A stretch of DNA of 64,000 nucleotides, from NCBI GenBank assembly GCA_029168955.1, contig JAPDOI010000117.1:1277001-1341000 (forward strand), written 5' to 3'. A program made the translations under genes and the position numbers. Shown piece after piece: positions 1 through 44,394 of the stretch. Under the pieces are notes generated by a model that was not told the DNA's origin, made no database searches, and saw nothing but the letters and a program-made list of their open reading frames with translations. The stretch is from Aplectana chamaeleonis. Its lineage: Eukaryota; Nematoda; Chromadorea; Rhabditida; Cosmocercidae. How positions within the stretch are numbered: the first letter of the stretch is position 1; every line of letters begins with the position of its first letter.

Positions 1-260
1 CCTGCCACGATTGTCTTTGCCGGTGCTTAGGGTCTAGCTTTGCGTCTAAAAATAGTATTATCTGTTGAACACCTTCATTTTTCCAGATTGTTTCTTGATG
101 TGTGTTCTGCTATTCGATTTCTATGCTCTTTAAATTGAGTTTTAATATAAGGATAAACTTTTTTTTGTGATTTTTTTAGTTGCTTGTATGTACGTGTTCC
201 GATTGCGGTGGGTATTTCGCAAACTGTGTTTTCATATGGCTGCCATGATTTGTGAATGAT

Positions 261-272
261 TTACCCCTACAG
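261..272 (+). promoter_or_regulatory. Splice or trans-splice acceptor next to the mdt-8 start
   Basis: The bases ttacccctacag run directly into the first ATG of mdt-8. In nematodes an acceptor abutting the ATG is typical of spliced-leader addition, but it could also end an ordinary upstream intron. The sequence alone cannot separate these, and no strong promoter motif is visible in bases 1-260. Confidence 0.45.
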
Positions 273-3200
273 ATGAATATTCCGCCCGCGTTTCCGATGC
301 CGCAGGCGTCGAACTATCAGAGTGATCCAGAAAAGGTAATAGCTACTCTGATTAATGAGTAATTTTGCCAAATTCGCTTTTTCTCCAGATGAATACAGCC
401 ATCTCTTATTTGGAGGTGAAGGTGATGGACGCGAAGAAAACCATCGAGGAGCTGTTGTATATGCTCGATATGCAGGACAAGGTTCCTTGGTGGGCTTTTT
501 GTTGTCTTTTTGCTCCTGTGTATACACTTATGAATTGTGCTATCTAACAATAGAAGTATACAAAGCGTACTGCGTTCTCTGGGCCGATATTCGGTCCGCA
601 ATTGCATCTCGACACGCTTTGCGGCCGCGCGCGTTCAAGTCGGTCGAGTTTCTAGCGCCAAAGCCGACTAGATGGGGCTTTTTTATACAGTTTTCTTCAA
701 TTTTTCTCAATTTCCAGTTTTTAAAACCCACTGGAGTCAACAGATCGGCGGCTGCAGCGCTGGAAACTGTTCCAGCTCGGGAGCGTGTGGCCGCAAAGCG
801 TGTCGAGAAGCGATTGCGGACCAGAATTTGGCCTAGAGAAGCACAGTATGTCGCATCTGCGTAAACGAATAGTATTGCTAGTATCTCTTGAGCATATATA
901 GTAAACTACCCGGTACCCCGTCCCGAGCCGCATTTTCGGAGAAGTTATGAGCGTTTTAAAGTTTCGCGAAATGGTAAGGGTGCCCATCAGAATTTTTTTG
1001 GGGTGTTTTGAAAAAAAAATTCAGGATTTTGCTAAAATTTTGTATGTAGGGGTAATCTAGGGTGCTGAAAACGATACTGGGGTCCGTTCGTCGAAATTAT
1101 GGCGTATACGGTAGGTTACGGTAGGTAATATGCCATATAGGGCGCCATACCTACCTTAATGGTTAGAAAATCGGAAAATGGACATCGAATTCGTATTCGC
1201 CACCACGAATAACTCCCGGATACAAATTCCGAGTCAAATCTGGGACTTCGATCCAACTACCGGGTACCTACCGTAATCTAGAAAGTTGGAAAACAGGCCT
1301 CAGATTCGTGTTAAGCACATCAAATTACACCCAGAGAATGATTTTGAGACACAACAATCGAAGAAATTCGGAAATCTGGAAAGTGGCGTTCTGTCGTCGA
1401 AATCCCCCCCCCCTCTCGTTTGGATGTTTCGAGCGAATTAGGCCGAAAACTCTGTAAAATCGACGAACAAACCATAGATTTGTGATCAGCGCCCCCAAAA
1501 AAAAACCCTGGCAAGGAAAGACGAGAAGTCCGAATATGCCCATCGCAGCTGCCTAGACCCACTCTGAAAAAAAGTTATAGGCATTTTTTCTTTGATTTTT
1601 ATCCCTATTGTACCCTACAAAAAGCGCATTATTTTCACGAAAATTTGAAAACGGACCTCATGATAGTGTTCAGCGCCCAAAACTACCCCACTAAACAAAG
1701 TTTGGGTGAAGGAACATTTTCCAAACTTTGCTCAGTTTAACAGCGTTTTGGACTTGTACGGATTTTCGGTTGGGCGTTTTACAGGGCGCTTGAAGCGTTT
1801 CAGAAAAATATTCCAGATTTGACTGAAAATTCGCTCTGGGGGGTTATTTGGGGTGCTGATCACGAATCTGAGGATCATTTTTCAATTTCCCGAAGTTTTC
1901 GACTGTATTCGTTCACAGATTCCCATCGGGGGGAGGATTTGATGGCCAATAGCGGCTTTTGACGATTTACGGAGTGCTACTATAGAATATGCTTGAAATA
2001 ATTCTCTGGGGGTTATATTATTTGGAGTGCTGAACACGAATCTGATGTTGGGTTATCGATTTTTGGCAGCTTACGGTAGTTTACGGTGGGTATACGGTAG
2101 TTGGGTCAAAGTCTCAGATTGTCTCAAAGTTTCTATGGGGGTTTATTTCTGGGTGCTGAAAACGAATTTGATGTCCATTTGTCGATTATCGGAATATTGA
2201 GGTCGGTTTTGAATCCTAAGTGGCATGTTACCTACAGTAAACCTTAAAATTTGGGCAAACAAACCCCAGATTGGTGTTCAGCACTCCAGATTACCCCTAC
2301 ATACATGCTTTTAGCGAAATCAGGAAAAAAGTTTAAAAACACCCTAAAAATTCCATGGGGGGGTTACCCTTACCTTGCCGCGAAGCATTAAAAAACGCTT
2401 ATAACTTTTTTTAAGAGTGGGTCTAGGCAGCCGCGACGGGCACATTCGGACTTTACGCCCAAAAATGGTTCTAGAAAAGTACATTTCATTTGGAATGGTT
2501 ACTATGACTTATAGTGGTTCCCCTGTGAGAGAATTTTTACGTCAAATCTGAAACATTTTTTCTAAAGCGCTTTGAGAACCCCTATTTGATAAATATGACC
2601 GCCCAACCGAAAATCCGTACAAGTCCAAAACGCTATCAGTCTTCGCAAAGTTTGGAAAATGGGCCTTCCCCCAAACTTCGCTTGGATAGTTTTTGGCGCT
2701 GAGTACAATTATGAGGTTGGTTTCCAGATTTTTCAAAGACTAAATCCCGTTTTTGGAAGGTATAAAAACCACAAAAAAACTTTTTGGGGTTTATAACATT
2801 TCGGAACCAGCGGATCGGGACGGGATATTGCGCAGCTTCACTATAGATATCCTCTGATTCCGAGCAAGATTTACTCTGTTCGCTCGCGCGCTTGTGCGGA
2901 GCGAGGGTAGAGACAGCGAGAGATTGTGGGGAGAAGCAGCGTACGCATGCCGACGCACGCGACGAACGGAAATAAATCACACTCGGAAACAGAGGATATA
3001 TGATGCCCAAGAGATACTAGCAATACAATTCGTTTCTGAAATACGCTTTGTATACTTCTTCTGTAATTGTGATCCAGATTCAAAACATGTTTCGATGTCA
3101 TACAAGCTAGACAAACAAGTGCTTATAAGAGTGGGCAGAAAGGATTAGGCTAGGCAAGGCTTCCGTGTTATGCAGCTCACTCATCCACATGCTATTCAGT

Positions 3201-6200
3201 CTGCTGACTCTCAAGGTGCTTCCGTTCAGAATCATTGGTTCAAAATTAAATTGCAGTTTTTGTGGAGTATCACTCATCAGGGAAATTGATTCACCCTATA
3301 CACCTTTGTTTTAGAATTTGGGTTTTTTCAAATATCATCTTTTTGCATCATGTTGCACGATCTTGCTCCTTTTCTCCTAATGTCGCGCAGTGTCGCTGTG
3401 ACATGCTGCTACTGTGGCTGTTTCAGACTACTATACGGACAAGGTGGATTCAATCGTGGGCTATTTCATTTCATAGCTCGCCCATTGTATCTTGATGACG
3501 CGTGTTGTCGCCAATTGTCGCTTAGTGTCGCCAGTAGTCGCTTATGAATATTTGCTGTTGCTTTCATATGACACTTCTGCGATTTGGTCTCCAGATTGAC
3601 TTTTCGTCGCCTAATGTTCCTCACGTGTGGGGCAGCGGCAAGAGGCGCCGTTTTCACGCACACAATCCAGTGATCGATCATCGCCTAAGTCAAACCAACC
3701 TTATATCCCTCCGGGGTCGATAAATTGGCACCAGACTTGTCTGGGAGGACAACAACATTGACATGAGCATTGGCTGTCTCTTGCAAGTCATTGTATACAC
3801 CCAATACACATTCAAAAGCCTCTACGATTCTGAATGGAAGTCGAATGTGTGGCGCATCCCCTGAGGTATTATTATGCAGCAAGAACTTCATCCTTTTATA
3901 GTTGCTCTTTTTGGTCAACTGTCGCTTGTGGCTACTGCTGCTTGTGGCTCTTTGTGGCTGCGTGAATTGTTAGTTAGGGTCATTTATAATTCCGCCGCCG
4001 GGCGGTGCGGCACAGCGCATTTCTGTGATATTGATCACACCGCGCGGCACAATCGATATTGTAGGATCACACTTTGCCGCGTCGCTCTGCGTCGGGAGTA
4101 TAAAGGGCGCCTTAGCGCCGCTTAGAGAGAAATGTTTTGACTTTCTCGCGGCATTCTGCAGAACCTCGTTTTATTTTGATTTTTTTGCTCAAAATTTTTC
4201 TGTTGTGAATTTTTCAAATGATTTTTGGAAGTTCCAGGCCCGACATGCTCGACAAGTTTTCGTCATTGGCCGCAGCTATGTCTCAACTGCAGGGTGCCCT
4301 GAAGAAAAGCGCAATACAGTCAGGTAGTCTGAGATCTCATACGACTTCTAGTGATGTAACTGGTTCTCATCGATTTCCTATAGGACATGAGGACCACGGT
4401 GCACTACTGAGAAGCCATGTGTTAGTGCCTCAGCGACTCCAACTTGAGCCTGATCCGCAGTTGCAAGTGAGGATAACTTTCTATATGTTGAAGACATTCT
4501 ATAGTATGCGTCAAGTCGACGCGGTTCGCATCCAGCGAAATCGCTCGTCGGATCGCTATGTGCCTTACAAGGGAAGTGTTCATGGCGGTGAACGCATCTG
4601 CAAAAACTACTTGGATTGTTAGTGTTTCTTAGGCCTCCATAGTAAAACTGCGCAGTATCCTGCCCCCGAGCTGCAGGTTCTAAGAAGTTACAAGCTGAAA
4701 CGGTAGTTTTTTGTGCTTTTTGTACCTTCCAAAACGCGCATTAGTCTTCGTAAAACTCGGAAGCGGACCTCTTAGTTGTGGTTAGCGCCCAAAACTACCA
4801 CCCTGAGCAAAGTTTGGGTGACGGCACATTTTCCACACTTTGTCAAGACTGACGCCTTTTTGGACTTGTACGGATTTTCGGTTGGGCGATTATTTATACC
4901 ATCACCATTTAAATGGCTTTGGAAGCGTTTCAGAAAAAAGTTCTAGATTTGACTGAAAATCCTCCCAGGTGGGTTATTTGGGGCCCTGATCACGAATCTG
5001 GAGTTTATCTGTCGATTTTTCTAAGTTCTCGACTATTTTTTTTTAAACCTTCAATCGGGGGAAAGTTTGAGGACAAAATGTGACTTTTGACGATTCCAGT
5101 AGTGCGTTCCAAGAATGTTCCCACGAAGACGTGGGAGGACAGGTAGCCTTTCCATGGACGAAATTGCTTCCCATGGCCACGGTTTATAACTGGAAAATTC
5201 TTCCACGTGGTCTTGTCTACGTTTCCATGGACGCGTTTTGTCATGGGAATGTTCTTGGAACGCACTCCGGAACGGTAGGATAGAAATGGCTTAAAATGTT
5301 CCCCTAGTGGTCATTTTGGGTGCTAAACACGAATATGAAGTCCGTTTAGCGATTTTTTGACAGATTACGGTAGATTCCCTTGGATATACGGTAGTTTGGT
5401 CAAAGCTCAGATTTCACTCAAAATTCGTATAAGGGGTTATTTGGGGTGGTGAATACGAATTTAAGTCCGTTTGTCGATTTTCAAAATACTCAGGTAGGTT
5501 TTGCCCCCTGAATGACATGATACCTGCCATGACTTACAGTAAACTTCAGAATTTCGGCAAGCGGACCCCAGATTTGTGTTCAGCATGCTAGAACCTCACA
5601 TACAAGTTTTTATGGATGGATTTAGAAGAATTCTTTCCAAGCACCCCAAAAATTTCCTGATGGGTGCCTTGCCGTGAGGCTTTGAAAAACGCCTATAACT
5701 CCTTTCCAGAGTGACTAGGGCATATTTGGACTCCACGTCCGAAATTGGGTTCTAAAAAAGTACATTTCATGTGGAATGGTTAGTATGGCTAATATTAATT
5801 CTCTTATTAGGAGATTGCGTCTCTGCGTGTCTATTATATTGTGCGCGCAGTCCCTTCGTCTGCGGAAGAAAACACTGATCCGAGAAATATATTGGGGTCG
5901 ACCATATGTGTATGAAAATCGTTAATTTCGTGCCCAATCCAGTTAGCTCGTGTTCAGAAATTGACGTCGTTTCGAGTGCATTCCTGGAATCATGATGTTG
6001 TACCGGACTATTTACGAACAAAATTGAGTCCCGAAATGGAATCGGAAGAGATGATGTTGGAGCAGGATAGGAACCAGAAAGGTTTGTGGTCATTCTTTCT
6101 TTAACCATTCACGACTTTTGGGTGACGTTCCGACCGCGTGCAATATTGCGTTACCATTTACGGTGTCCCACAGGTGGGACACGCGAGCTGGAATGGCACA

Positions 6201-9200
6201 CCGCCTGAAATCGGTTTTCGTTTTTCATGTTCAGAGTGAAACTATCAATGATGAAAACATTGTACAACAATCTCGATTACGTGAGAACTGGTCCGCAACC
6301 AGGGTAAAGCGTAGCGGTGTGATCGGCCCGTGAGAGGTGCGGCCCCTCTCCAGCCTTGGATCCGTTGCGGCCCCCTCTCTTCGAGGCTGTGACTTCGACT
6401 CTTTGAATAAACCGATTTGAGTGAAGTCTCTTACGACCAATGCTTCCAAACAATTTTAACGTGATAGGTCAAGTCACACCGGCCGCAATCGGCTCAAAAT
6501 GTTCAGATCGACCTGGGAGTCCGCCGACAGCTTTTCAATGGTCCTCTTTAAAATAAATACTATAGCAGCCAGGTCCTTAAAAATGATTCTCGGATCTCTC
6601 CAGACATCCAAGTCCAGACAGCGGCTTTTCAATCCGTGGTCAGTACCTCGGATTAGACTGAAATCTTGCCTAGTGATGTAATTCAGGGTTCTGAATTCAT
6701 AGTGACGGACCGGGGGCCTGCGCCCCTCCCCCTAAACGTCGTCCAAGGCTGCGGCCCCCCTCTGTGATTGTCACACCGTACGCCTAAGCCTGTCCGCCAC
6801 GCGATTTCATGAGCTCTGACACGTGGGATTAGATTCAAATAGGAAACTTGACCTTGTGTGGAGTATTCACTTCTTAAAGGCAGTGTTCACGATGAATATC
6901 GCACTCGAGTTCGACCCGAAAATGGGATTGTTTGGTCGTGAGGTAACTAACAGTAAAGAAACAGGGAAGAAAAACGTGCAGAATAAGTCAAAATTACGGT
7001 TTCTAAATTCAGGGCGTGGATGAGAATCATGGGCCCTGCTGATTTCGGCAGGCGCGCACTAATCGCGAAATCTGCGCGAATCGATCAGGCTGGACGCGGC
7101 AGAGTTGCTTGGCAGTGCGCCATGGAAACGTGTGTGGCGCCACAAGCTCGTCCGATTGGGGGGGCGGACCGGGATAGGTAGGCGCACCGGGAGAGCTTTC
7201 AAAGCCGTTTGTATTTATTTCTAGCCAGTTTTCATTGCTTTCTTCGACCCTATCCTCTACAGCACCTGCCAACTTGGTGTTTCGCATCGAGACCCCGAGA
7301 ACGAGATTTTTCGTGAACACTGCCTTTAAGCCCTTAAGCTCTCAGAATTTTGGAAGGGGAGGGAAACCCCGGGTTGGTGCAAAGTTTTTCGTAGCTTTAA
7401 AATTCGGCGCGGATCAGTTCTCCGGCAACGCCCAATCTCCGGCCATGGAATTTTTTCTGTCATGAGAAACAACTGCCTTAAAGAGAGCATACACGCTCGT
7501 AAACGCAATTGAGATAGCTACGGAATTGGAATGGTATGGCACAGATCACAACGCCCACATATTTTGAAGCTTCAAAAACGACGCATAATGACGCTACACG
7601 AGTGAGAAGTTGGCCCCGCCCCTGTATTTGCGTCCTCCTCCAAAACAGGGGTGCTGGGCCATTCCCACCGTCGGCGACGTTTGCGGGTGGTACAACAAGT
7701 GCAATAAGTGAACCACATACCTTGACGACGAAGGGAACGGCCCATCACCCCTGTTTTGAAGGAGGACGGTAAATACAGGGGGCGGGGCCAACTTCTTACT
7801 CTTGCAGCGCATTGTGGGTCGTTTTTGACCCTTCGAAATGCGGAGGCGTTGTGTTCTGAGCCATACCATTCTATTTCTGTAGTTACTTCAATTACGTTTA
7901 CGAGCTTGTATGCTGCCTTTAGAGTCGATTAGTTAAATTCTAAATTATGTATCGGAAGAAAGTGCTAGTTTTTTTTGGGGGGTGACTATTGGTTGTTTTC
8001 CGAAAATCTATGTGACCTTTGAAATTCGGCAGCCATGGAGCGTTTTTTCACTGTTTCTATGAGATAGTGAAGTCCTATTTAAGTTGGGTGCCGTTACCGT
8101 GCGTTCTCTGACCTTGAACGCGGTTCCCATAGAAAAAGGAGATTAATTTGCTCGAGATTTCCGCAAACTAGTTTGCCTTATACATCACGGGGTGTTGCGA
8201 ACTTTCAGGGCAAGACGTCATCAGTAAGCAGATTACGCATCTTAACAAGTACGTCGACCTACTGCTGCAAAGTTTGCATTCGTCGGATCGTGCCCACAAT
8301 GAGAGTCTGGCGGAGAAGGTGGGTTTTCTTTGCGTTGTGATTTGAAATTGGTACATATTAAGGAGTTTCTTATGCATAAAATGCTTAAAAAGGCCTTAGA
8401 AATCTGAGGCTGATAGTTTGTGGATCGCAATCTGTTTCGGGGTGATAGCAGATGTTTCGGGAAAGCCTACACGATTTCAAGGATATAACGAACTTATGAC
8501 AAAGGGGTTTATGAGTTTCAACATGTTTCTCCCGTAGGATTGCCATGCGGCGCATGGCGACGAGTGTATGATCGGCATGAATCCTGAAGAGACTTCGCGT
8601 TCCCCATTGGAGGTTGGCGCTAACTCGGTGCGCCTATGTTATAGCATATGGCACCGAGTTTGCGCCAACCTTCCATAGTGAACGCCAAGTCTCTCCAGGA
8701 TCCATGCCGACGATATGTCTTGGAGAGGGTGGGGAATATCAATGTGTGTTGGGGCAACAGACGAATGTTTCGCGGCAATCGTGACCAATGTTTTGGTGTC
8801 TAAATGTGGTTTTTAAATTTCAGCTTGGAGTGCTTTGATAAAATTATGCGCTTTTGGCATCGTTTATACTTTGGCCGCCGAGCGGGTCGGCGAGGTACAA
8901 TCCTATAATATTGGTCACGCGGCGCGGTACGATCAATGTTTTGGGATTGCACTACGCCGCGTCGCTCGGCGGCGGGAGTATAAACGAGCCCTTACCGGGA
9001 TAAATTTGGAAAGAATTTTCTCGCACGGCAGTATGTCTCGCGGTATGAAATCTTATCGCATCAAATTTCTTTTGGAAATTATGTTGCATAATGAGGTATA
9101 TGTGCCATCGATAGGTTGTTGACAGCTACATTTGTGTTTCGGGGCAATTGGCGAACGTTCCGCTACAACGCGTACACTTTCGATGTCAAATTAAGGAAGC

Positions 9201-10807
9201 TTGCAAGTTTCAACCTGATGTGCTCATAGGATATCATGCAGTACTTGAGCAAACATCTGTCTTAGTTGTCAGGTACGGAAAATAATGTTTCGGGGCAATA
9301 GGCAAATGTTTTGCATCTATTCAGACTGTTTAGGTTTCAAGACGTGGTTTACAAGTGTACCCAAGAAGTACTCTTATGAGCTGTAAGAATGGTCTGCCAT
9401 CGGTAAACTGTTATAGGAAATTTATTTCGGAGCAATGGGCAGATGTTTCGCGATAGTAAGCTTTTTTGTATCGAAATTGTATTGGATTTTATGTTTTACA
9501 ATGGAGACCCTAGGCATGATTGGCATGCTAACAATTATGTGTTTCGGGGCAATAGGCGAAAGTTTCGCGGTGTCAGACTCCAAACTGATGAAGGCTTCTT
9601 TTGAAGCTATGTATCACAATGAAACAACTACACTACTGATCGGGTGTTGACAGCCATGCGATTAGTGGCAATAGACGTATTCCGCGTCAATCCACACGCT
9701 TTCGACATTAAAATAAAGTGGTTCATAAGTTCGAAAAAAAAAGACCCATTGAAATTTATGTGGTGTGTGGGCAGACCTTTCCTACATATTGGATGTGGAT
9801 GGCGTTGTATTTCGGTGCAATAGGCAGCTGTTTCGGAACGATTTCAAATACGAGACGAAAGGCTACGTCTTGTGGGTAGTTTTATACTATACTGACGGGT
9901 CCCAGCCATCAGTAGGATGTTGACAGCAAAGTATATCGGGGAAGTAGGCAGGCGTATCGTAACAATTTTCTTGTTCTAACATGACCTCATAAGGAATTAT
10001 GTAGTTTATGCGCTGACTTCTACCACTGACGACGATGTGAACGGACAAATGCTTCGCAGCAATGGGCAAATGTTCCGCGACAATCGAGTTTACTTAGTTG
10101 TGAAAACGTGGTTGAGGTTTTGCATGAAACACTCTTTGGGAAGCTCTGCCATCGTTAGAGTGTCGACAGAAATGAAAAATCAGAAAGTATGTTTTGCGAT
10201 TTCAAACTTATTCTACCGATCGGGTACTGCTATCCGTGTGTTTCGGGGCAATAGACTGACGTGTCGCGATAATGGGGCTTTTTGTGTAGTTCAGGCTGGA
10301 TATGTTAGTAAACGAGGTGGACTTGGGTTGTCGTTATAAACGAAATGGGCTAAAGTGCCAACGTTAGGATGTAAACAGCAATGTGTAGGAGGAGAATAGG
10401 CTGTTGTATCGCGACAACCCGCATTTTTTTTTGGTGAGAAAGGTTTGAAAGATCAATATCACAAATACGTGCGAACCACTTCGTTCAGTCGTGTACAACA
10501 GCGACAAACCTCTGCCATCGGTGTTTTGTGCTTAGCATAGCGCTTCGGGACTGCAGGCAGGTGTTTCGCATCTTGTCTCTTCTGGTTTCCAAATCCAAGG
10601 CTACGGTTACATTAGAGTTGCCGACGACTTCACATTGTCAATCGATTTTTTCAGCCGACGTTCAACAAGGAGGAGACGGCTCGTCTGGTACGTGCGACTA
10701 TGGTCGGGGAAGGTTTGAAAATCAGCATGGGTAGATCTGCCGCGTCAGCGTCCACTTCCTCCACCACACAGCTACCGCGGCCGTCTGGAGCGCAGCAGCG
10801 CACCTAG
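273..10807 (+). CDS. mdt-8: Mediator complex subunit 8 (MED8 / MDT-8), seven exons
   Basis: Exons: 273-335, 389-489, 4238-4323, 4384-4466, 5958-6081, 8209-8318 and 10655-10807. They join in phase to 239 codons; human MED8 is of similar size. MED8 is part of the Mediator head, which links transcription factors to RNA polymerase II in the nucleus. Seen in sequence: an N-terminal helical segment (about residues 22-80) with VPWPDMLDKF across the exon 2/3 junction, matching the family TWP-S-L-D-F pattern. Next comes [17 protein letters not shown], then [19 protein letters not shown] across residues 118-140; VVPD-LRTK is the hallmark of MED8. A helical exon ([20 protein letters not shown]) and a Ser/Thr-rich tail that ends in a TAG follow. 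The 153-base last exon sits beyond a 2.3 kb repeat-filled intron. Two introns are about 54-60 bases and the others are 1.5-3.7 kb and full of repeats. The symbol is by homology to the nematode gene name. The start could be extended by an unseen upstream exon. Confidence 0.85.
575..841. mobile_element. Foldback MITE-like element in mdt-8 intron 2
   Basis: Bases 575-630 and 786-841 are inverted copies of each other; both contain the TCCGCAAT and CGACACGCTTTGCGGCC blocks. The outermost bases read ttctct and agagaa. It has no coding capacity and resembles the CCGCATTTGCGG foldbacks at 18804-18994 and 29806-30000. Confidence 0.6.
860..2860. mobile_element. Non-autonomous DNA element of the TACCGTAACCTAC family, copy 1
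   Basis: This is a 2 kb palindromic stretch without long ORFs, dense in short blocks such as GGTGCTGAACACGAATCTG, GGTTATTTGG and TACGGTAGGTTACGGTAG. The same blocks recur in the same order or inverted at 4573-5790, 37690-39100, 50531-51493 and 57348-58417, with fragments at 20956-21118 and 33035-33290. Halves run in opposite directions: the CTAGACCCACTCTGAAAAA block near 1550 is the inverse of the one near 2405. The superfamily is not assigned. Confidence 0.6.
2861..3974 (+). other. mdt-8 intron 2 sequence, nothing recognisable
   Basis: Only short unrelated ORFs occur here. I see no protein motif, no clear inverted repeat and no RNA gene; it is intronic DNA of mdt-8. Confidence 0.5.
3975..4115. 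mobile_element. Foldback MITE, GTTTATACTCCCGCCGCC family, copy 1
   Basis: A near-perfect palindrome of about 140 bases. The left end reads catttataattccgccgccg and the right end cgtcgggagtataaa; the centre holds gatattgatcac / gatcgatattgtagga blocks. It lies in mdt-8 intron 2, close to exon 3. Other copies are at 8855-8996, 19362-19795 and 41720-42135. Confidence 0.65.
4573..5790. mobile_element. TACCGTAACCTAC-family element, copy 2
   Basis: The left end acaagggaagtgtt.catggcggtgaacgc matches the terminal repeat of the copies at 50531 and 57348. The interior repeats the family blocks (AAGTTTGGGTGA, GATTTTCGGTTGGGCG, ACCTGCCATGACTTACAGTAAAC). The right end is less clear and may belong to a second subfamily that ends in catttcatgtggaatgg. 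It lies in mdt-8 intron 4. Confidence 0.55.
6313..6790. repeat. Foldback repeat with GC-rich ends in mdt-8 intron 5
   Basis: A segment near 6315 (cggtgtgatcggcccgtgag) is echoed in inverse near 6700-6780 (gacggaccgggggcc, gtgattgtcacaccg). Clusters of gcggcccc / ggggcctgcg mark both arms. There is no ORF of note. Confidence 0.4.
6878..7325. mobile_element. piggyBac-like MITE, AGGCAGTGTTCACGATGAA family, copy 1
   Basis: Terminal inverted repeats begin AGGCAGTGTTCACGA and end in TCGTGAACACTGCCT, each flanked by TTAA (6874-6877 and 7326-7329). A TTAA target is the mark of piggyBac-type transposition. The 448-base element has no transposase. It sits in mdt-8 intron 5. Confidence 0.65.
7482..7918. 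mobile_element. Foldback MITE, GCATACACGCTCGTAAACG family, copy 1
   Basis: A 437-base palindrome. The left arm contains gcatacacgctcgtaaacgc, GAATGGTATGGC and TGGCCCCGCCCCTGTATTT, and the right arm holds the same in inverse. It is flanked by TTAA on the left and TTAG on the right, so it is probably also TTAA-targeted. A second copy is at 25423-25846. Confidence 0.65.
8573..8709. mobile_element. 137-base hairpin MITE (CGGCATG...CATGCCG), copy 1
   Basis: An almost perfect hairpin: GAGACTTCGCGTTCCCCATT / GGAGGTTGGCGC on the left pairs with GCGCCAACCTTCCATAGTG and GTCTCTCCAGGATCCATGCCG on the right, around a tatgttatagcata loop. Three more copies lie at 13622-13756, 49871-50008 and 51503-51649. 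It is in mdt-8 intron 6. Confidence 0.7.
8740..10600 (+). repeat. Decayed tandem array (unit about 115-185 bases) in mdt-8 intron 6
   Basis: The motif TTTCGGGGCAATAGGCGAA, or a clear variant, recurs about a dozen times (for example near 9138, 9285, 9423, 9540, 9808, 10053, 10237 and 10543). Each is followed by a tgttt.cgcg-aat block and preceded in several units by ATCGGTTGTTGACAGC. Spacing varies from about 115 to 185 bases, so this is an old minisatellite. The MITE at 8855-8996 is inserted near its start. Confidence 0.6.
8855..8996. mobile_element. Foldback MITE, GTTTATACTCCCGCCGCC family, copy 2
   Basis: The left end is cgtttatactttggccgccg and the right end ggcgggagtataaacgagcc, with internal tcctataatattggtcacg and its inverse. 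It is inserted into the tandem array of mdt-8 intron 6. Confidence 0.65.
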
Positions 10808-11440
10808 TTTTATGGAAATATGGGCGGAGCCGCAAATTTCCTTCATTTTTCTCAAAGATTAGGTGGTTGTGAAGACGAATTTTAGTCTTATGGATTGCCG
10901 CGGGGGAGTCTAGTCGATCGATTATCGATTGGTTCATTGCCGGGGCAAAATCAGAAGGCTAATTTCCTTGCGTTATTGCCGTTTTCTCGTCTATTACGGG
11001 CCTTTACTGTGCAGAGTTTACCACAATAGCAACATGTGGTGCGGAATCAGAATGGTTGCGCCCAAACCTAAGTCAGTAACGGCTTTGAGAAGTTATTTTC
11101 GAAAAATTGGCTTATAAATTGAATTCCTGATTGATATGCACGGATCAAGTTATAAGCTTTGCTGCTGCGACGCATCCGCTCGCGTGACACTGGCCAAGTC
11201 CCCCATGTTGCTATACTGGTGGAATGAACTGTTTTTCTCTGTACCTTTTTGTTTTGGTTTTGTTGTTATTGTTAGGTGAATTAAAGTGTTTCTCTTATCC
11301 CTATCTAGTTCATGTGAATGTTCTTCTTTCTGACTAGTCATTTGATATCTATATTCCTTGAGTCTCTGTTGAATTGTGTGTTTAGGGGTTTTTTGTTAAA
11401 AGTATGTTTTATTTAAGGTTGATTAGAGTCCTAGGTGAAG
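10808..11440. other. Intergenic gap between mdt-8 and age-1
   Basis: The 633 bases lie between the mdt-8 stop and the age-1 ATG. They must hold the mdt-8 3' end and any age-1 promoter or leader. I found no AATAAA close to the stop, no obvious U-rich SL2 signal and no ORF of note. The TAG at 11432-11434 is in frame with the age-1 ATG and also forms a possible acceptor (cctag). Confidence 0.5.
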
Positions 11441-44370
<32,930 letters not shown>

Positions 44371-44394
44371 TGGATTTTGTCATCCTTATCATAC

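Noticed and set aside
8740..10600. Regularly repeated words resembling a CRISPR array
   Set aside because: Units are 115-185 bases, diverged throughout and inside an intron of a eukaryotic gene; there are no short identical repeats and no cas genes.
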